From assembly GCA_903834825.1 (NCBI GenBank), contig CAILKQ010000068.1:1-33544 (forward strand): a stretch of 33,544 bases of DNA, given 5' to 3'. The notes beneath the pieces were generated by a model. That model did no database searches and had not been told where the DNA came from. It worked only from the letters and a program-made list of their open reading frames with translations. Made by a program: the position numbers and the translations under genes. Source of the stretch: an uncultured bacterium. GTDB lineage: Bacteria; Bacteroidota; Bacteroidia; Chitinophagales; Chitinophagaceae. Positions 24,213 through 32,671 of this stretch are shown here, piece after piece. Every line of letters starts with the position of its first letter. The first letter of the stretch is position 1.

Positions 24213-25703
24213 TTAAGCGATAATGGGATCTATGGGTTTTCCAAAAACGTCTGTAAGCCGGAATGGCCTACCCTGGAATTGATAGGTCAATTGCTCATGG
24301 TCAAACCCAAGCTGTTTCAATATGGTGGCCTGTACATCATAAACGGAAACCTTTCCTTCAATGGCATTGTATCCAATTGGATCTGTTTCTCCATAGCTGA
24401 ATCCAGCTTTGATGCCGCCTCCTGCCATCCACATGCTGAAAGCTTCGGAATGATGATCACGGCCTTTGAAGCTGTTTTGTTTGCCATCCCTGTTTTCCTG
24501 CATGGGTGTTCTTCCGAACTCTCCACCCCAAACCACCAGGGTCTCTTCCAGCAAACCCCTTTGCTTCAAATCCAGCAGCAAAGCCGAAACAGCCTTGTCT
24601 GTCTGCAAACATTTGCCAATGAATCCTTTGTCTAGGGCAGTGTCTTCCCCAGTGCCATGGCTGTCCCATCCCCAATCGAAAAGTTGAACAAAGCGTACAC
24701 CTTTTTCAACCAGTTTTCTGGCAAGCAGGACATTGTTGGCAAAAGACTCTTCACCAGGTTTTGTACCATACATTTCATGAATATACGCCGGTTCATCAGC
24801 GATGCTCATGACATCTGGCACAGCAATCTGCATTTTGAAAGCCATCTCGTATTGAGAGATCCTCGCTAATATTTCAGGATCCTTGTATTCGTTGTAGGAA
24901 AGTTCATTTACATTGTTGATGGCTTCAATCGATGCTTTCCGCATATCCCTGTCAAAGCCATTGGGGTCTTCCAAAAATAATACAGGATCGCCCTCAGACC
25001 TGCATTGAACACCCTGGTAAACGGATGGCAGAAAACCACTTCCCCAGATGCTTTTTCCTGCATCCGGATTTCTTCCCCCAGAAGTCAATACCACAAAGCC
25101 AGGCAGGTTGCTATTTTCTGAACCCAGCCCGTAGGTTACCCATGAGCCCATGCTTGGTCTTCCTAACCTTGGTGTACCACAGTGCATCAGCAATTGTGCA
25201 GGGGCATGGTTGAATTGATCTGTATTGACAGCCTTCAGAATGGTTACATCATCAATGACCTGTTGAAAGTGGGGGAGGTTATCAGACAGCCACAAACCAC
25301 TTTGTCCATATTGTTTGAAACTGGCCTGAGGACCCAATAATTTGGGGACGCCACGGATGAAGGCAAATTTCTTTCCCTGAATGAATGAATCAGGACAATC
25401 GAGGCCATCCATTTTTTGAAGTTCAGGCTTGTAGTCAAACATCTCCAGTTGAGAAGGAGCCCCAGCCATGTGAAGAAAAATCACTGATTTCGCTTTTCCC
25501 TGAAAATGAGGAGCGCGGGGAGAGAGGGGATTCGACACCAATGAGCCATCTGCATTGTTGCCGGAGAACAGGTTGCAGCTGTCCAATACTGAACCCATTG
25601 CCATCATTCCCATACCAGTCCTGCATTTCCCTAGAAAATGTCTTCTTGTTTGATAGGACAGGGCGGTTCTTTGTGCCTCCAGTTGTATTTTTTCTTTTGT
25701 CAT
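24213..25703 (-). CDS. DUF1501 family exported protein
   Basis: A member of DUF1501, an alkaline-phosphatase/sulfatase-superfamily-like family abundant in Planctomycetes and some Bacteroidota; its function is not established. N-terminal twin-arginine motif QTRRHFLGKC (R20, R21) followed by GMGMMAMGSVLDSC, whose LDSC could be a lipobox. Family landmarks: KAKSVIFLHMAGAPSQLEMFD, the HAPAQLLMHCGTPRLGRPSMG region, FVQLFDWGWDSHG, VVWGGEFGRTPMQEN, and RDHHSEAFSMWMAGGGIK. Length 496 is typical. It lies 10 bases downstream of the DUF1553 cytochrome gene; DUF1501 and DUF1553 genes are habitual neighbours, implying a joint role. Confidence 0.93.
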   Translation of the reverse strand: MTKEKIQLEAQRTALSYQTRRHFLGKCRTGMGMMAMGSVLDSCNLFSGNNADGSLVSNPLSPRAPHFQGKAKSVIFLHMAGAPSQLEMFDYKPELQKMDGLDCPDSFIQGKKFAFIRGVPKLLGPQASFKQYGQSGLWLSDNLPHFQQVIDDVTILKAVNTDQFNHAPAQLLMHCGTPRLGRPSMGSWVTYGLGSENSNLPGFVVLTSGGRNPDAGKSIWGSGFLPSVYQGVQCRSEGDPVLFLEDPNGFDRDMRKASIEAINNVNELSYNEYKDPEILARISQYEMAFKMQIAVPDVMSIADEPAYIHEMYGTKPGEESFANNVLLARKLVEKGVRFVQLFDWGWDSHGTGEDTALDKGFIGKCLQTDKAVSALLLDLKQRGLLEETLVVWGGEFGRTPMQENRDGKQNSFKGRDHHSEAFSMWMAGGGIKAGFSYGETDPIGYNAIEGKVSVYDVQATILKQLGFDHEQLTYQFQGRPFRLTDVFGKPIDPIIA

Positions 25704-25713
25704 TGTTGTTGTT

Positions 25714-28470
25714 CTAGTTCTTGGTGATTACTTCATCGAGGTTTAAGATGGCATTGGTAACGACAGCAAATGCTGCCAATTCCTTGCCTTGTTTTCTGTA
25801 AACAGAATCGGATAGCATTCCCAAAATTTTCTCTTTCTCCTTTTCAAGTTTTTGAAAACTGGAGGTGTAAAGCTGTTGAAATGCTTTGGTTTTTTGTTCG
25901 TTGATGGGGTGCCCTGTTGCCAAAGCATATCCTTTGCCAATTCTTTGCTCAAGAGAAAGTGATTTGTCTTTGAGCAGGTTTTGGGCAAGTTTAACGGAAA
26001 GATCCCAATACGTTGAATCATTGAGCAAGGTCAGTGCCTGCAATGGTGTGTTTGTTCTTATGCGCCGTGTGGCACATACTTCCCTGGCTGATCCGTCAAA
26101 ACTGATCATAGATGGATATGGGCTGGTTCGTTTCCAATAGGTGTAAATAGCCCGTCTGTATTGGTCTTCTCCATCACTTTGTTTCCATTTTCGGCCATCA
26201 TAAGGTGATCTCCAGATTCCGTCAGGCTGATAAGGCATCACACTGGGCCCATACATTTTATCGCTGAGGGCACCACAAATGGCCAGTGCCTGATCCCTTA
26301 CTTGCTCAGCACTCAGCCTTACCCTTGGGGCATGGGAATAATATTTATTGAGGGGATCCTTATCTTTTGCCTTGCCCGTGGTTTTTGAGGATTGACGGTA
26401 AGTGGCAGACATGACCATCCTCTTCAACGTTTTTTTGACACTCCAATTGTCATCGTTCATGAATAGATAAGCCAAATGATCCAGCAATTCTGGGTGTGTC
26501 GGGTTGGCTCCCTGAGAACCCAGGTCTTCCAGTGTTTCCACCAATCCCTGTCCAAACAACTGCTCCCATAGCCTGTTGACCATTGTTCTGGCAGTGAGGG
26601 GATTTGTTTTTGACGTCATCCACTGGGCCAATCCCAACCTGTTCCTGAGCTGTATGTCTTTGTCATTGACAAACAATTCCGGTAATCCGGCCTCCACTTG
26701 TTTTGTCTTGAGCAACCAGTTTCCCCTTTCAAAAACATAAGTTTTGCGCTTCATGTCCGCAGGATTGTCGAGCATGATGGGCGTGAATTCAGCATCCGGT
26801 CTGTTCAAGGTCTGGATAAAAAGATCATGGTACGTTGTGAAATCTTTTTGATCTTTTCCTGGAAAACTGGGGGTAAATGCAAACCAGTCAAAGCGCATTC
26901 CATTGTCATCTTTAGACTTCAACTTGCTGTTTTCATAATTCAGGTAAAGGTCATGAACTCCAGTTGAGCCTGGTGGAAGATCTACCTCAAGCATGGACCA
27001 CCCACCTTTGCTCTTGTCTACCTTAATTTTTAAATAGGGTTTGGCACTGGTAGAATCCAACCGGATGGTCAGTTGTCCATTGTCATTACCAGAGCCATAC
27101 CGGATGAGCAAAGTTGACTTGTTGGTCAGGCTGATGGCTTTCATCCTTGCCCAAGATGATTTGCGCAACATCAGAAATTTGGTATCACCCAGCGCCGCAT
27201 TGATCATGGAGTCAGCCAACAAGCTGTTGATGCACTGCTGCCCTGTTTTAAGCAACCTGGAATAATAAGTTTTGAGGTCATTGTTGCCATAAAGGTTGAT
27301 CCAGGTCATTACAGAATCATATTGGCTGATGCTCTTGTTGCGAAACTCGCGCAACAGCGGATAATCGTCGTAGGTGTCCTCATCCCTGGAATTGTTGAAA
27401 TAAGCCATGAACTTATAATATTCCTCATGTTTGAAGGGATCATATGGGTGGCTATGGCACTGAACGCAGGCAAAACTGGTTCCCATCAGGGTCTCCCAGG
27501 TCGTATTGACCCTGTCAATGATGGCAGCTGTCCGGAATTCTTCATTATCAGTACCCCCTTCATCATTGGTCATGGTATTGCGGTGAAATGCGGTTGCAAT
27601 GAATTGTTCATCAGTGGCATTGGGCAAGAGGTCTCCCGCGAGTTGTTCTGTCAGAAACTGGTCATAGGGTTTATCCTGGTTGAATGATTTGATCAGCCAG
27701 TCGCGATACCGCCAGATGGACCTGATATAATCCCTTTCATAGCCTTTCGTATCAGCGTATCTTGCAAGGTCCATCCACAAGGATGTCCATCGTTCGCCAT
27801 AATATTTAGAGGCAAGAAGATCATCAATCAGGTGCTCATATGCTTTGTTTGATGGGTCAGAAAGGTATTTTTGAGCAATGCTATCAGGGGCAGGTATACC
27901 TATAATATCAAGTGAGGCTCTTCTCAGAAGAGATTGTTTATCAGCCATATCTGAACGTGATAAATTATTCTCATCTAGTTTTTTATCGATAAAAAGATCA
28001 ATGTCATTCTCATCATCATTGTCAAAAAAAGAAAAGAATCCTCCGCCTGGAATCTTCTGTGGCTGGACAGATTTATACGCCCAATGGGTTTCAAATTTGG
28101 CTCCTTCATCAATCCAACGGGTAAGGAGTTTAATTTCCTGTTTTGAAAGTGGTTCTTCCTTGTAAGGCATTCTTTCTTCAAGATCCTTGTGGTACAATCG
28201 CCTGATCATTTCACTGTTTTTTGCATCGCCTGGAATGATGGCTGGTTTTCCAGAAGCAGTGGGAGAGAGCGCCTCATCCCTAAAAAGCAGGCTGAAACCT
28301 CCTTTTTGCCTCACTCCACCATGGCAGGAAATGCATTTCTGGTTGATGATAGGTTTGATTTCAGCATTATAGTCTACTGGCTCATCTGTCAGGAAGAAAT
28401 AATATCCCGTTAGGCCAAGTGTTAATCCAAGGATGGTAAGGAAAAGCGGAGATTTTATAATTGATGGCAT
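25714..28470 (-). CDS. PSCyt1-DUF1549-DUF1553 cytochrome
   Basis: A large exported c-type cytochrome of the planctomycete type; no proven function. One N-terminal hydrophobic segment (SPLFLTILGLTLGLTGYYFF) acts as anchor. PSCyt1 heme motif CISCHG (C46-C49-H50). The DUF1549 (PSCyt2) section contains a second CxxCH in SFACVQCHSHPYDP (about residue 335). The DUF1553 section follows towards the C-terminus (QWMTSKTNPLTARTMVNRLW, LGSQGANPTHPELLDHLA, RRIRTNTPLQALTLLND). The middle insertion (about 440-570) is beta-rich and could bind carbohydrate. The track's first codon is TTG at 28500; ATG 28470 follows the cutC stop by one base, giving 918 residues. Two hemes suggest electron transfer linked to oxidation of a periplasmic substrate. 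Confidence 0.9.
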   Translation of the reverse strand: MPSIIKSPLFLTILGLTLGLTGYYFFLTDEPVDYNAEIKPIINQKCISCHGGVRQKGGFSLLFRDEALSPTASGKPAIIPGDAKNSEMIRRLYHKDLEERMPYKEEPLSKQEIKLLTRWIDEGAKFETHWAYKSVQPQKIPGGGFFSFFDNDDENDIDLFIDKKLDENNLSRSDMADKQSLLRRASLDIIGIPAPDSIAQKYLSDPSNKAYEHLIDDLLASKYYGERWTSLWMDLARYADTKGYERDYIRSIWRYRDWLIKSFNQDKPYDQFLTEQLAGDLLPNATDEQFIATAFHRNTMTNDEGGTDNEEFRTAAIIDRVNTTWETLMGTSFACVQCHSHPYDPFKHEEYYKFMAYFNNSRDEDTYDDYPLLREFRNKSISQYDSVMTWINLYGNNDLKTYYSRLLKTGQQCINSLLADSMINAALGDTKFLMLRKSSWARMKAISLTNKSTLLIRYGSGNDNGQLTIRLDSTSAKPYLKIKVDKSKGGWSMLEVDLPPGSTGVHDLYLNYENSKLKSKDDNGMRFDWFAFTPSFPGKDQKDFTTYHDLFIQTLNRPDAEFTPIMLDNPADMKRKTYVFERGNWLLKTKQVEAGLPELFVNDKDIQLRNRLGLAQWMTSKTNPLTARTMVNRLWEQLFGQGLVETLEDLGSQGANPTHPELLDHLAYLFMNDDNWSVKKTLKRMVMSATYRQSSKTTGKAKDKDPLNKYYSHAPRVRLSAEQVRDQALAICGALSDKMYGPSVMPYQPDGIWRSPYDGRKWKQSDGEDQYRRAIYTYWKRTSPYPSMISFDGSAREVCATRRIRTNTPLQALTLLNDSTYWDLSVKLAQNLLKDKSLSLEQRIGKGYALATGHPINEQKTKAFQQLYTSSFQKLEKEKEKILGMLSDSVYRKQGKELAAFAVVTNAILNLDEVITKN

Positions 28471-28471
28471 A

Positions 28472-29212
28472 TCAAAGCGTTGAGTGAAAATGTGTGACAA
28501 GATTATTTTTGAGGTGTTTTACTTCTGTTCCATCCAATGACACCTGAACCAGGTTCTCTTTCATATCGTTGTTGAGGTATTGCATTTGGCTTTCAAGTGT
28601 TTTTCTTGCTGAACTATGAAAGCATGTCGCGCCGGTATCCTTGGCAAGCTGAATGATATTTTCAGCCCGTACTCCTGATCCGGGCATAATCTTGATTCTT
28701 CCATTTGCCTGCGATACAAGTGTCTTGAGCAAGGTAATTCCTTCAATTGCAGTAGGTTTTAAACCGCTCGAAAGTATTCTTTTACAACCTATTGCAATTA
28801 TTTGCTCAAGTGATATGAGAGGTTCTTTGACCCTGTCAAAAGCCCTGTGAAAAGTCACTTCCATCTTACCTGCCAATGCTACCAATTCCTGGCATTTTTC
28901 GACATCAACACTTCCGTCATTTTTTAATATACCTATTACAACTCCTTCACAACCATTATCTTGTGCACATTTAATATCTTCCTTCATGGTCTCAAATTCT
29001 TCTTGAGTATACAAAAAGTCTCCACCGCGGGGACGAATGATAGGGAATACCTGTATATGGGTTGATTTCCTGGCCGCTTTCATCATGCCATACGATGGGG
29101 TAGTGCCGCCTTCATGAGGATTTGCACAAAGCTCTATCCTGTCGGCGCCGTTCTCAGCAGCCAATTGACAGGATAGAATATCAAAGGCAATGACTTCTAG
29201 TTCAAATTTCAT
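28472..29212 (-). CDS. cutC: CutC family TIM-barrel protein
   Basis: Annotated by tradition as a copper homeostasis protein, but direct biochemical evidence for that role is weak and the family has a TIM-barrel enzyme fold. Diagnostic stretches: GADRIELCANPHEGGTTPSYG, FPIIRPRGGDFLYTQEE, VTFHRAFDRV, KRILSSGLKPTAIEG, KIMPGSGVRAENI, and FHSSARK. No signal peptide, so cytoplasmic. The track starts 14 codons earlier inside the glycosylasparaginase gene; ATG 29212 (MKFELEVIAFD), one base after that gene's stop (TGACATG), is the real start, giving 246 residues. In this operon a role in sugar or glycan metabolism is as reasonable as copper handling. Confidence 0.93.
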   Translation of the reverse strand: MKFELEVIAFDILSCQLAAENGADRIELCANPHEGGTTPSYGMMKAARKSTHIQVFPIIRPRGGDFLYTQEEFETMKEDIKCAQDNGCEGVVIGILKNDGSVDVEKCQELVALAGKMEVTFHRAFDRVKEPLISLEQIIAIGCKRILSSGLKPTAIEGITLLKTLVSQANGRIKIMPGSGVRAENIIQLAKDTGATCFHSSARKTLESQMQYLNNDMKENLVQVSLDGTEVKHLKNNLVTHFHSTL

Positions 29213-29213
29213 G

Positions 29214-30230
29214 TCAGTTAAAATAACTTTCACCAGGAATAACAATCTCTTCATTGGCAGATTTTACCGCATAAGAGAAACCTTTTTGAAGGGCATAAGC
29301 ACCATAATTACCTTCTTTATCCATGGCAAGAAAGCCAATCTGTATTTTTTTTGCTTTTTCAGGATCTCTTTTGGCAATTCTTTCAACCACTTTTTTACAG
29401 GCTTCTCTTGGTGAATTTCCCTGTCGCATATATTCCACAACCAAGTGAGAACCAACGCACCTGATGACTTCTTCTCCAACACCAGTAGAGGTAGCCGCTC
29501 CAATTTCACCGTCTACAAAAAGCCCGGCTCCAATGACAGGAGAATCTCCAACACGACCATGCATTTTGAAAGCCATGCCACTGGTGGTGCATCCGCCACT
29601 TAAATTACCCTGTGCATCCAGGGCCAGCAGCCCAATGGTATCATGGTTATCGATGCTTCCAGGGAACATGTCGGTATCGGGCTGTTGTTGGTATTGTTTG
29701 TTCTCGATGTTCATTACCGGCTCATAGTTTGCTTTTTTCAGCCAGTTTTTCCATGCTTCTTCGCTATCTGGGGTAAGTAAATTCTCTTTTTTAAATCCAT
29801 TGGCAAGGGCAAATTGAAGCGCACCGTCACCAACCAGGATCACATGGGGGGTCTTTTCCATGACCATCCTGGCTACTGAAATCGGATGTTTGATGTATTC
29901 CAGGCACATGACAGCGCCGCAATTTCCTTTTTCATCCATGATGCAAGCATCCAGGGTTACACGGCCATCACGATCTGGATAGCCGCCATATCCAACCGTT
30001 TTATTGCTTTCATCGGCTTCAGTGACGCGCGCACCTTTTTCAATGGCATCCAAGGCCCGTCCATTGGCTGCCAAAACTTTCCAGCCTTCAGCATTGGCTG
30101 CACGGCCAAAATTCCATGTAGAAATGATGATTGGTTTTGTAGGTTTGTTTGTCTGAATGGGCTCAGGAGTTACTGATGAAATTACAGGTAAACTAAGCAA
30201 TGAATTTTTCAGGAAATCTCTACGAATCAT
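29214..30230 (-). CDS. N4-(beta-N-acetylglucosaminyl)-L-asparaginase (glycosylasparaginase)
   Basis: An Ntn-hydrolase that cleaves the GlcNAc-asparagine bond of N-glycopeptide remnants, releasing aspartate and 1-amino-GlcNAc. The precursor self-cleaves before a catalytic Thr: DNHDTIGLLALDAQG places it at T198, and the alpha/beta subunit split of the family would fall there. Other landmarks: IISTWNFGRAANAEGW, GYGGYPDRDGRVTLDACIMD, GGCTTSGMAFKMHGRVGDSP, and GAATSTGVGEEVIR. The N-terminus (MIRRDFLKNSLLSLPVIS) is a short twin-arginine-type signal, predicting a periplasmic enzyme. It is the first gene of the six-gene operon and is divergent from the NAGPA-like gene across 116 bases. Confidence 0.94.
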   Translation of the reverse strand: MIRRDFLKNSLLSLPVISSVTPEPIQTNKPTKPIIISTWNFGRAANAEGWKVLAANGRALDAIEKGARVTEADESNKTVGYGGYPDRDGRVTLDACIMDEKGNCGAVMCLEYIKHPISVARMVMEKTPHVILVGDGALQFALANGFKKENLLTPDSEEAWKNWLKKANYEPVMNIENKQYQQQPDTDMFPGSIDNHDTIGLLALDAQGNLSGGCTTSGMAFKMHGRVGDSPVIGAGLFVDGEIGAATSTGVGEEVIRCVGSHLVVEYMRQGNSPREACKKVVERIAKRDPEKAKKIQIGFLAMDKEGNYGAYALQKGFSYAVKSANEEIVIPGESYFN

Positions 30231-30346
30231 TCTTTATTTTTATACCTCAATTTACTCTAAAGTTTAAATACTTTGGCTGATTGTTCATTTAAAATATCAA
30301 CAGCTCAAGGATTAATGATTTATTTAATTCACTTATAATTTATATT

Positions 30347-31357
30347 ATGTTAAATAGTATTTTGTTCAGAATCAATCAAATGAGATTAAGCTTTAGTTGG
30401 TCAACCTCTACATTCGTACTTTCTCATTATCTATTTATTGCTGGCTTGTTCTTGTGTTCTATTGCACAAGCTCAAACCAAGTGGAAAGATGTATCCAATG
30501 ATTTTGGAAAGCTTCCGGCGAGCATCAAAGTTTTGAAGTCTGATGAGTTATTGGACGGATCGCCATCTATCATGTACGTCGCCACCATCAAAGCAAAAGA
30601 TCATGCAAAACAATTTTTTGTTGATACTGCCTCCCGCAGACGCCTGACACCCAGCCAGTATTTTACCCGCAATGGTCAACCTCTTGTTGTGGTCAATTGC
30701 TCCTTTTTTGAATTTGTTCAAAACCGAAATGTAAACTTGATTGTACAAAACAGCAAGATGGTCGGATTTGACACACCTGCTGTATCCAGAAAAGGCAGGG
30801 ATACCATGACCTATGTTCATACCCTTGGCAGTGCATTTGGCATTTTCAAAAACGGAAAGATGGACATTGCGTTCAATTATAATGATTCTGGTATGGCTGT
30901 ACCCTTTGTGATGCAGTCAGTGTATACGCCCATGATTGATTCTGTAAGAAGATTAAAAATCAATCATCCTAGTTTGGCAGGGCTGAAACCGTGGAAAGTG
31001 AAACATGCTTTTGGTGGTGGCCCTGTCTTGGTACAAGATGGTCAGGTAAAAATATCGAACAATGAAGAAAAGAAGTTTGCTGGAAAAGCGATTGCAGACA
31101 AGCATCCTCGGACGGCTATTGGCTATACCAGGGACGGTACCATGATCATTTTGGCCATACAAGGAAGGATGAAGGGTTTGGCAGAGGGTGCTACCCTGCC
31201 ACAAATGGCAAAAATCATGGTAGATCTTGGCTGTGTTGAAGCCATGAACCTGGATGGTGGGGGCAGTTCCTGTATGCTAATCAATGGAAAAGAAACCATC
31301 AAGCCTTCTGATCCCAATGGACAAAGACCTGTACCGGCAGTATTGGTGATCAAATAA
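30347..31357 (+). CDS. Phosphodiester glycosidase (NAGPA-domain) family protein
   Basis: Exported protein with a NAGPA domain, named for the enzyme that removes GlcNAc from GlcNAc-1-phosphodiesters; bacterial members are thought to act on phosphodiester-linked sugars. A hydrophobic export signal (FVLSHYLFIAGLFLCSIAQAQ) ends at about residue 43. ATG 30380 (MRLSFSW) is an equally good start. Domain landmarks: VVVNCSFFEF, HAFGGGPVLVQDG, HPRTAIGYTRDGTMI, AIQGRMKGLAEGATLPQMAK, and the signature CVEAMNLDGGGSSCM near residue 310. It is divergently transcribed from glycosylasparaginase, so the two may share regulation. The substrate is inferred from the family only. Confidence 0.9.
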   Translation: MLNSILFRINQMRLSFSWSTSTFVLSHYLFIAGLFLCSIAQAQTKWKDVSNDFGKLPASIKVLKSDELLDGSPSIMYVATIKAKDHAKQFFVDTASRRRLTPSQYFTRNGQPLVVVNCSFFEFVQNRNVNLIVQNSKMVGFDTPAVSRKGRDTMTYVHTLGSAFGIFKNGKMDIAFNYNDSGMAVPFVMQSVYTPMIDSVRRLKINHPSLAGLKPWKVKHAFGGGPVLVQDGQVKISNNEEKKFAGKAIADKHPRTAIGYTRDGTMIILAIQGRMKGLAEGATLPQMAKIMVDLGCVEAMNLDGGGSSCMLINGKETIKPSDPNGQRPVPAVLVIK

Positions 31358-31422
31358 CATATAAAACAGTTGATCTGGTCATTATGCTAATCAGCATCAT
31401 GAAATATAAAGAAAAAGTTTGA

Positions 31423-32517
31423 TTACAACCTCACCATAATTCCTATGTTGATAAGGTAATCAGCAAAAGCTGCATCTCCTTTGAAATAAGTACCAGTTTT
31501 TTGGGTTCTGATCTTGTCCGGGACACTTTGGGTTCTGTTGCGCTGCATCGCAATAGGAAGATTGAAAAAGAATGTGGATTTTCTGCTTTGATAGGCGATC
31601 CCTGGTTCTGCTGATACCACATATCCAGGCCTTCTGAATCCTCCGCTTTCCCCAATGAGATCTTCTGAAGGAATCCCTTCCTTGCGAATACCCATGCTTA
31701 CTGTCCACTTCCCTTTCATGTAATTCATGCCTGCACGGTACATGTATTGATCCGGAACACTCATGACGTTGCTTCCGTATTGCAACTGTGCTGTTGTAGA
31801 CACGCCACCACGGGCAGTGGAAACACCATTCTGTTCGCGGGGATTGGAAAGATAGAAGAAATTAGCATACATAGACAAATCATGTGAGAAAGCATAATAC
31901 CCATTCAATTCCAATGTTATACCAGTTCCACCATCGCCTATCTGAATGGACTGATCCACTGGCCCAAGGGTTCTGGTAGTATCATTGCGGTAAAAGTAAT
32001 CCTGGTAACGATAATCACCAGAAGGCAGCTTGATTCCCAAACCTGCTTGCAGGTTAAATTTCTTTCTTTTGGAAGGATCCAACAACCAATAGTAAACCGC
32101 ACCCCGGATATCTCCGATCCCAAATGAATGGGTTGTCTTCCTCGCTGATGCTCCGCTTGTATTGCCACCATGTTCATACAAGGATGAGCGGGCATTGGAA
32201 ATCAATGGAAGATTAATACCGATGCTAATGCGGTTGTTGAAATGCTTCTGGAAAAAAAGATCGAGTCCAAAGGTATGGTTGATGACTTCCGTGCCCAACT
32301 CTACTCTTTCTTTTTGTTCCACCATCCCTACAAAATGTTTGTAAGACTTGAAATAACGGGAATTGGCCGTAAGCGTCCAACCTGAAGAATCTTTGATATC
32401 TTCTCCATTACCACAAGAATAGGCTCCTAAGCCGCGAATGGCCACACAACCTTGTGCATGAGAATGTTGAGCAAAATTAATTGAGATTATTGCTATCAGT
32501 ATGATTGATTTTTTCAT
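31423..32517 (-). CDS. Outer-membrane beta-barrel protein of unknown ligand
   Basis: Signal peptide (MKKSIILIAIISINFAQHSHAQ), then a Cys-containing start (GCVAIRGLGAYSCGNGEDI) and about 12-14 alternating amphipathic strands (ISIGINLPLIS, FGIGDIRGAVYYWLL, FNLQAGLGIKLPSGDYRY, ITLELNGYYAFS, LSMYANFFYLS), ending in a strand with a terminal aromatic/hydrophobic pattern (LINIGIMVRL). The conserved GIGDI..., GLGIKLPSG and GDGGTG segments recall transporter/porin families of the phenol-degradation MetA-pathway type, but I would not assign a ligand. It is alone on its strand, between the convergent NAGPA-like gene and an HD gene 154 bases upstream. Confidence 0.75.
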   Translation of the reverse strand: MKKSIILIAIISINFAQHSHAQGCVAIRGLGAYSCGNGEDIKDSSGWTLTANSRYFKSYKHFVGMVEQKERVELGTEVINHTFGLDLFFQKHFNNRISIGINLPLISNARSSLYEHGGNTSGASARKTTHSFGIGDIRGAVYYWLLDPSKRKKFNLQAGLGIKLPSGDYRYQDYFYRNDTTRTLGPVDQSIQIGDGGTGITLELNGYYAFSHDLSMYANFFYLSNPREQNGVSTARGGVSTTAQLQYGSNVMSVPDQYMYRAGMNYMKGKWTVSMGIRKEGIPSEDLIGESGGFRRPGYVVSAEPGIAYQSRKSTFFFNLPIAMQRNRTQSVPDKIRTQKTGTYFKGDAAFADYLINIGIMVRL

Positions 32518-32671
32518 TTTTATTTCTTAAATCCTATTTCTCTTATCCGCTCCCTCAAAAATTTCCCATTCAACAAGTTATCATCTTTGTACCTGCAATA
32601 TTTCAAGAATGTAGATTAAAAATAATGAATGCTTCCAAAATTTTGACTTCCGAGATGCAGTGAAAGAGGAT

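Noticed and set aside
23824-25717. Plus-strand ORFs opposite the TIM-barrel and DUF1501 genes (for example 24168-24635, 25385-25717)
   Set aside because: The minus-strand products are clear family members over the same span; the plus-strand translations show no domains.
31384-31400. ATGCT-AATC-AGCAT hairpin after the NAGPA-like gene
   Set aside because: 5-bp stem, no U-tract; could be chance.
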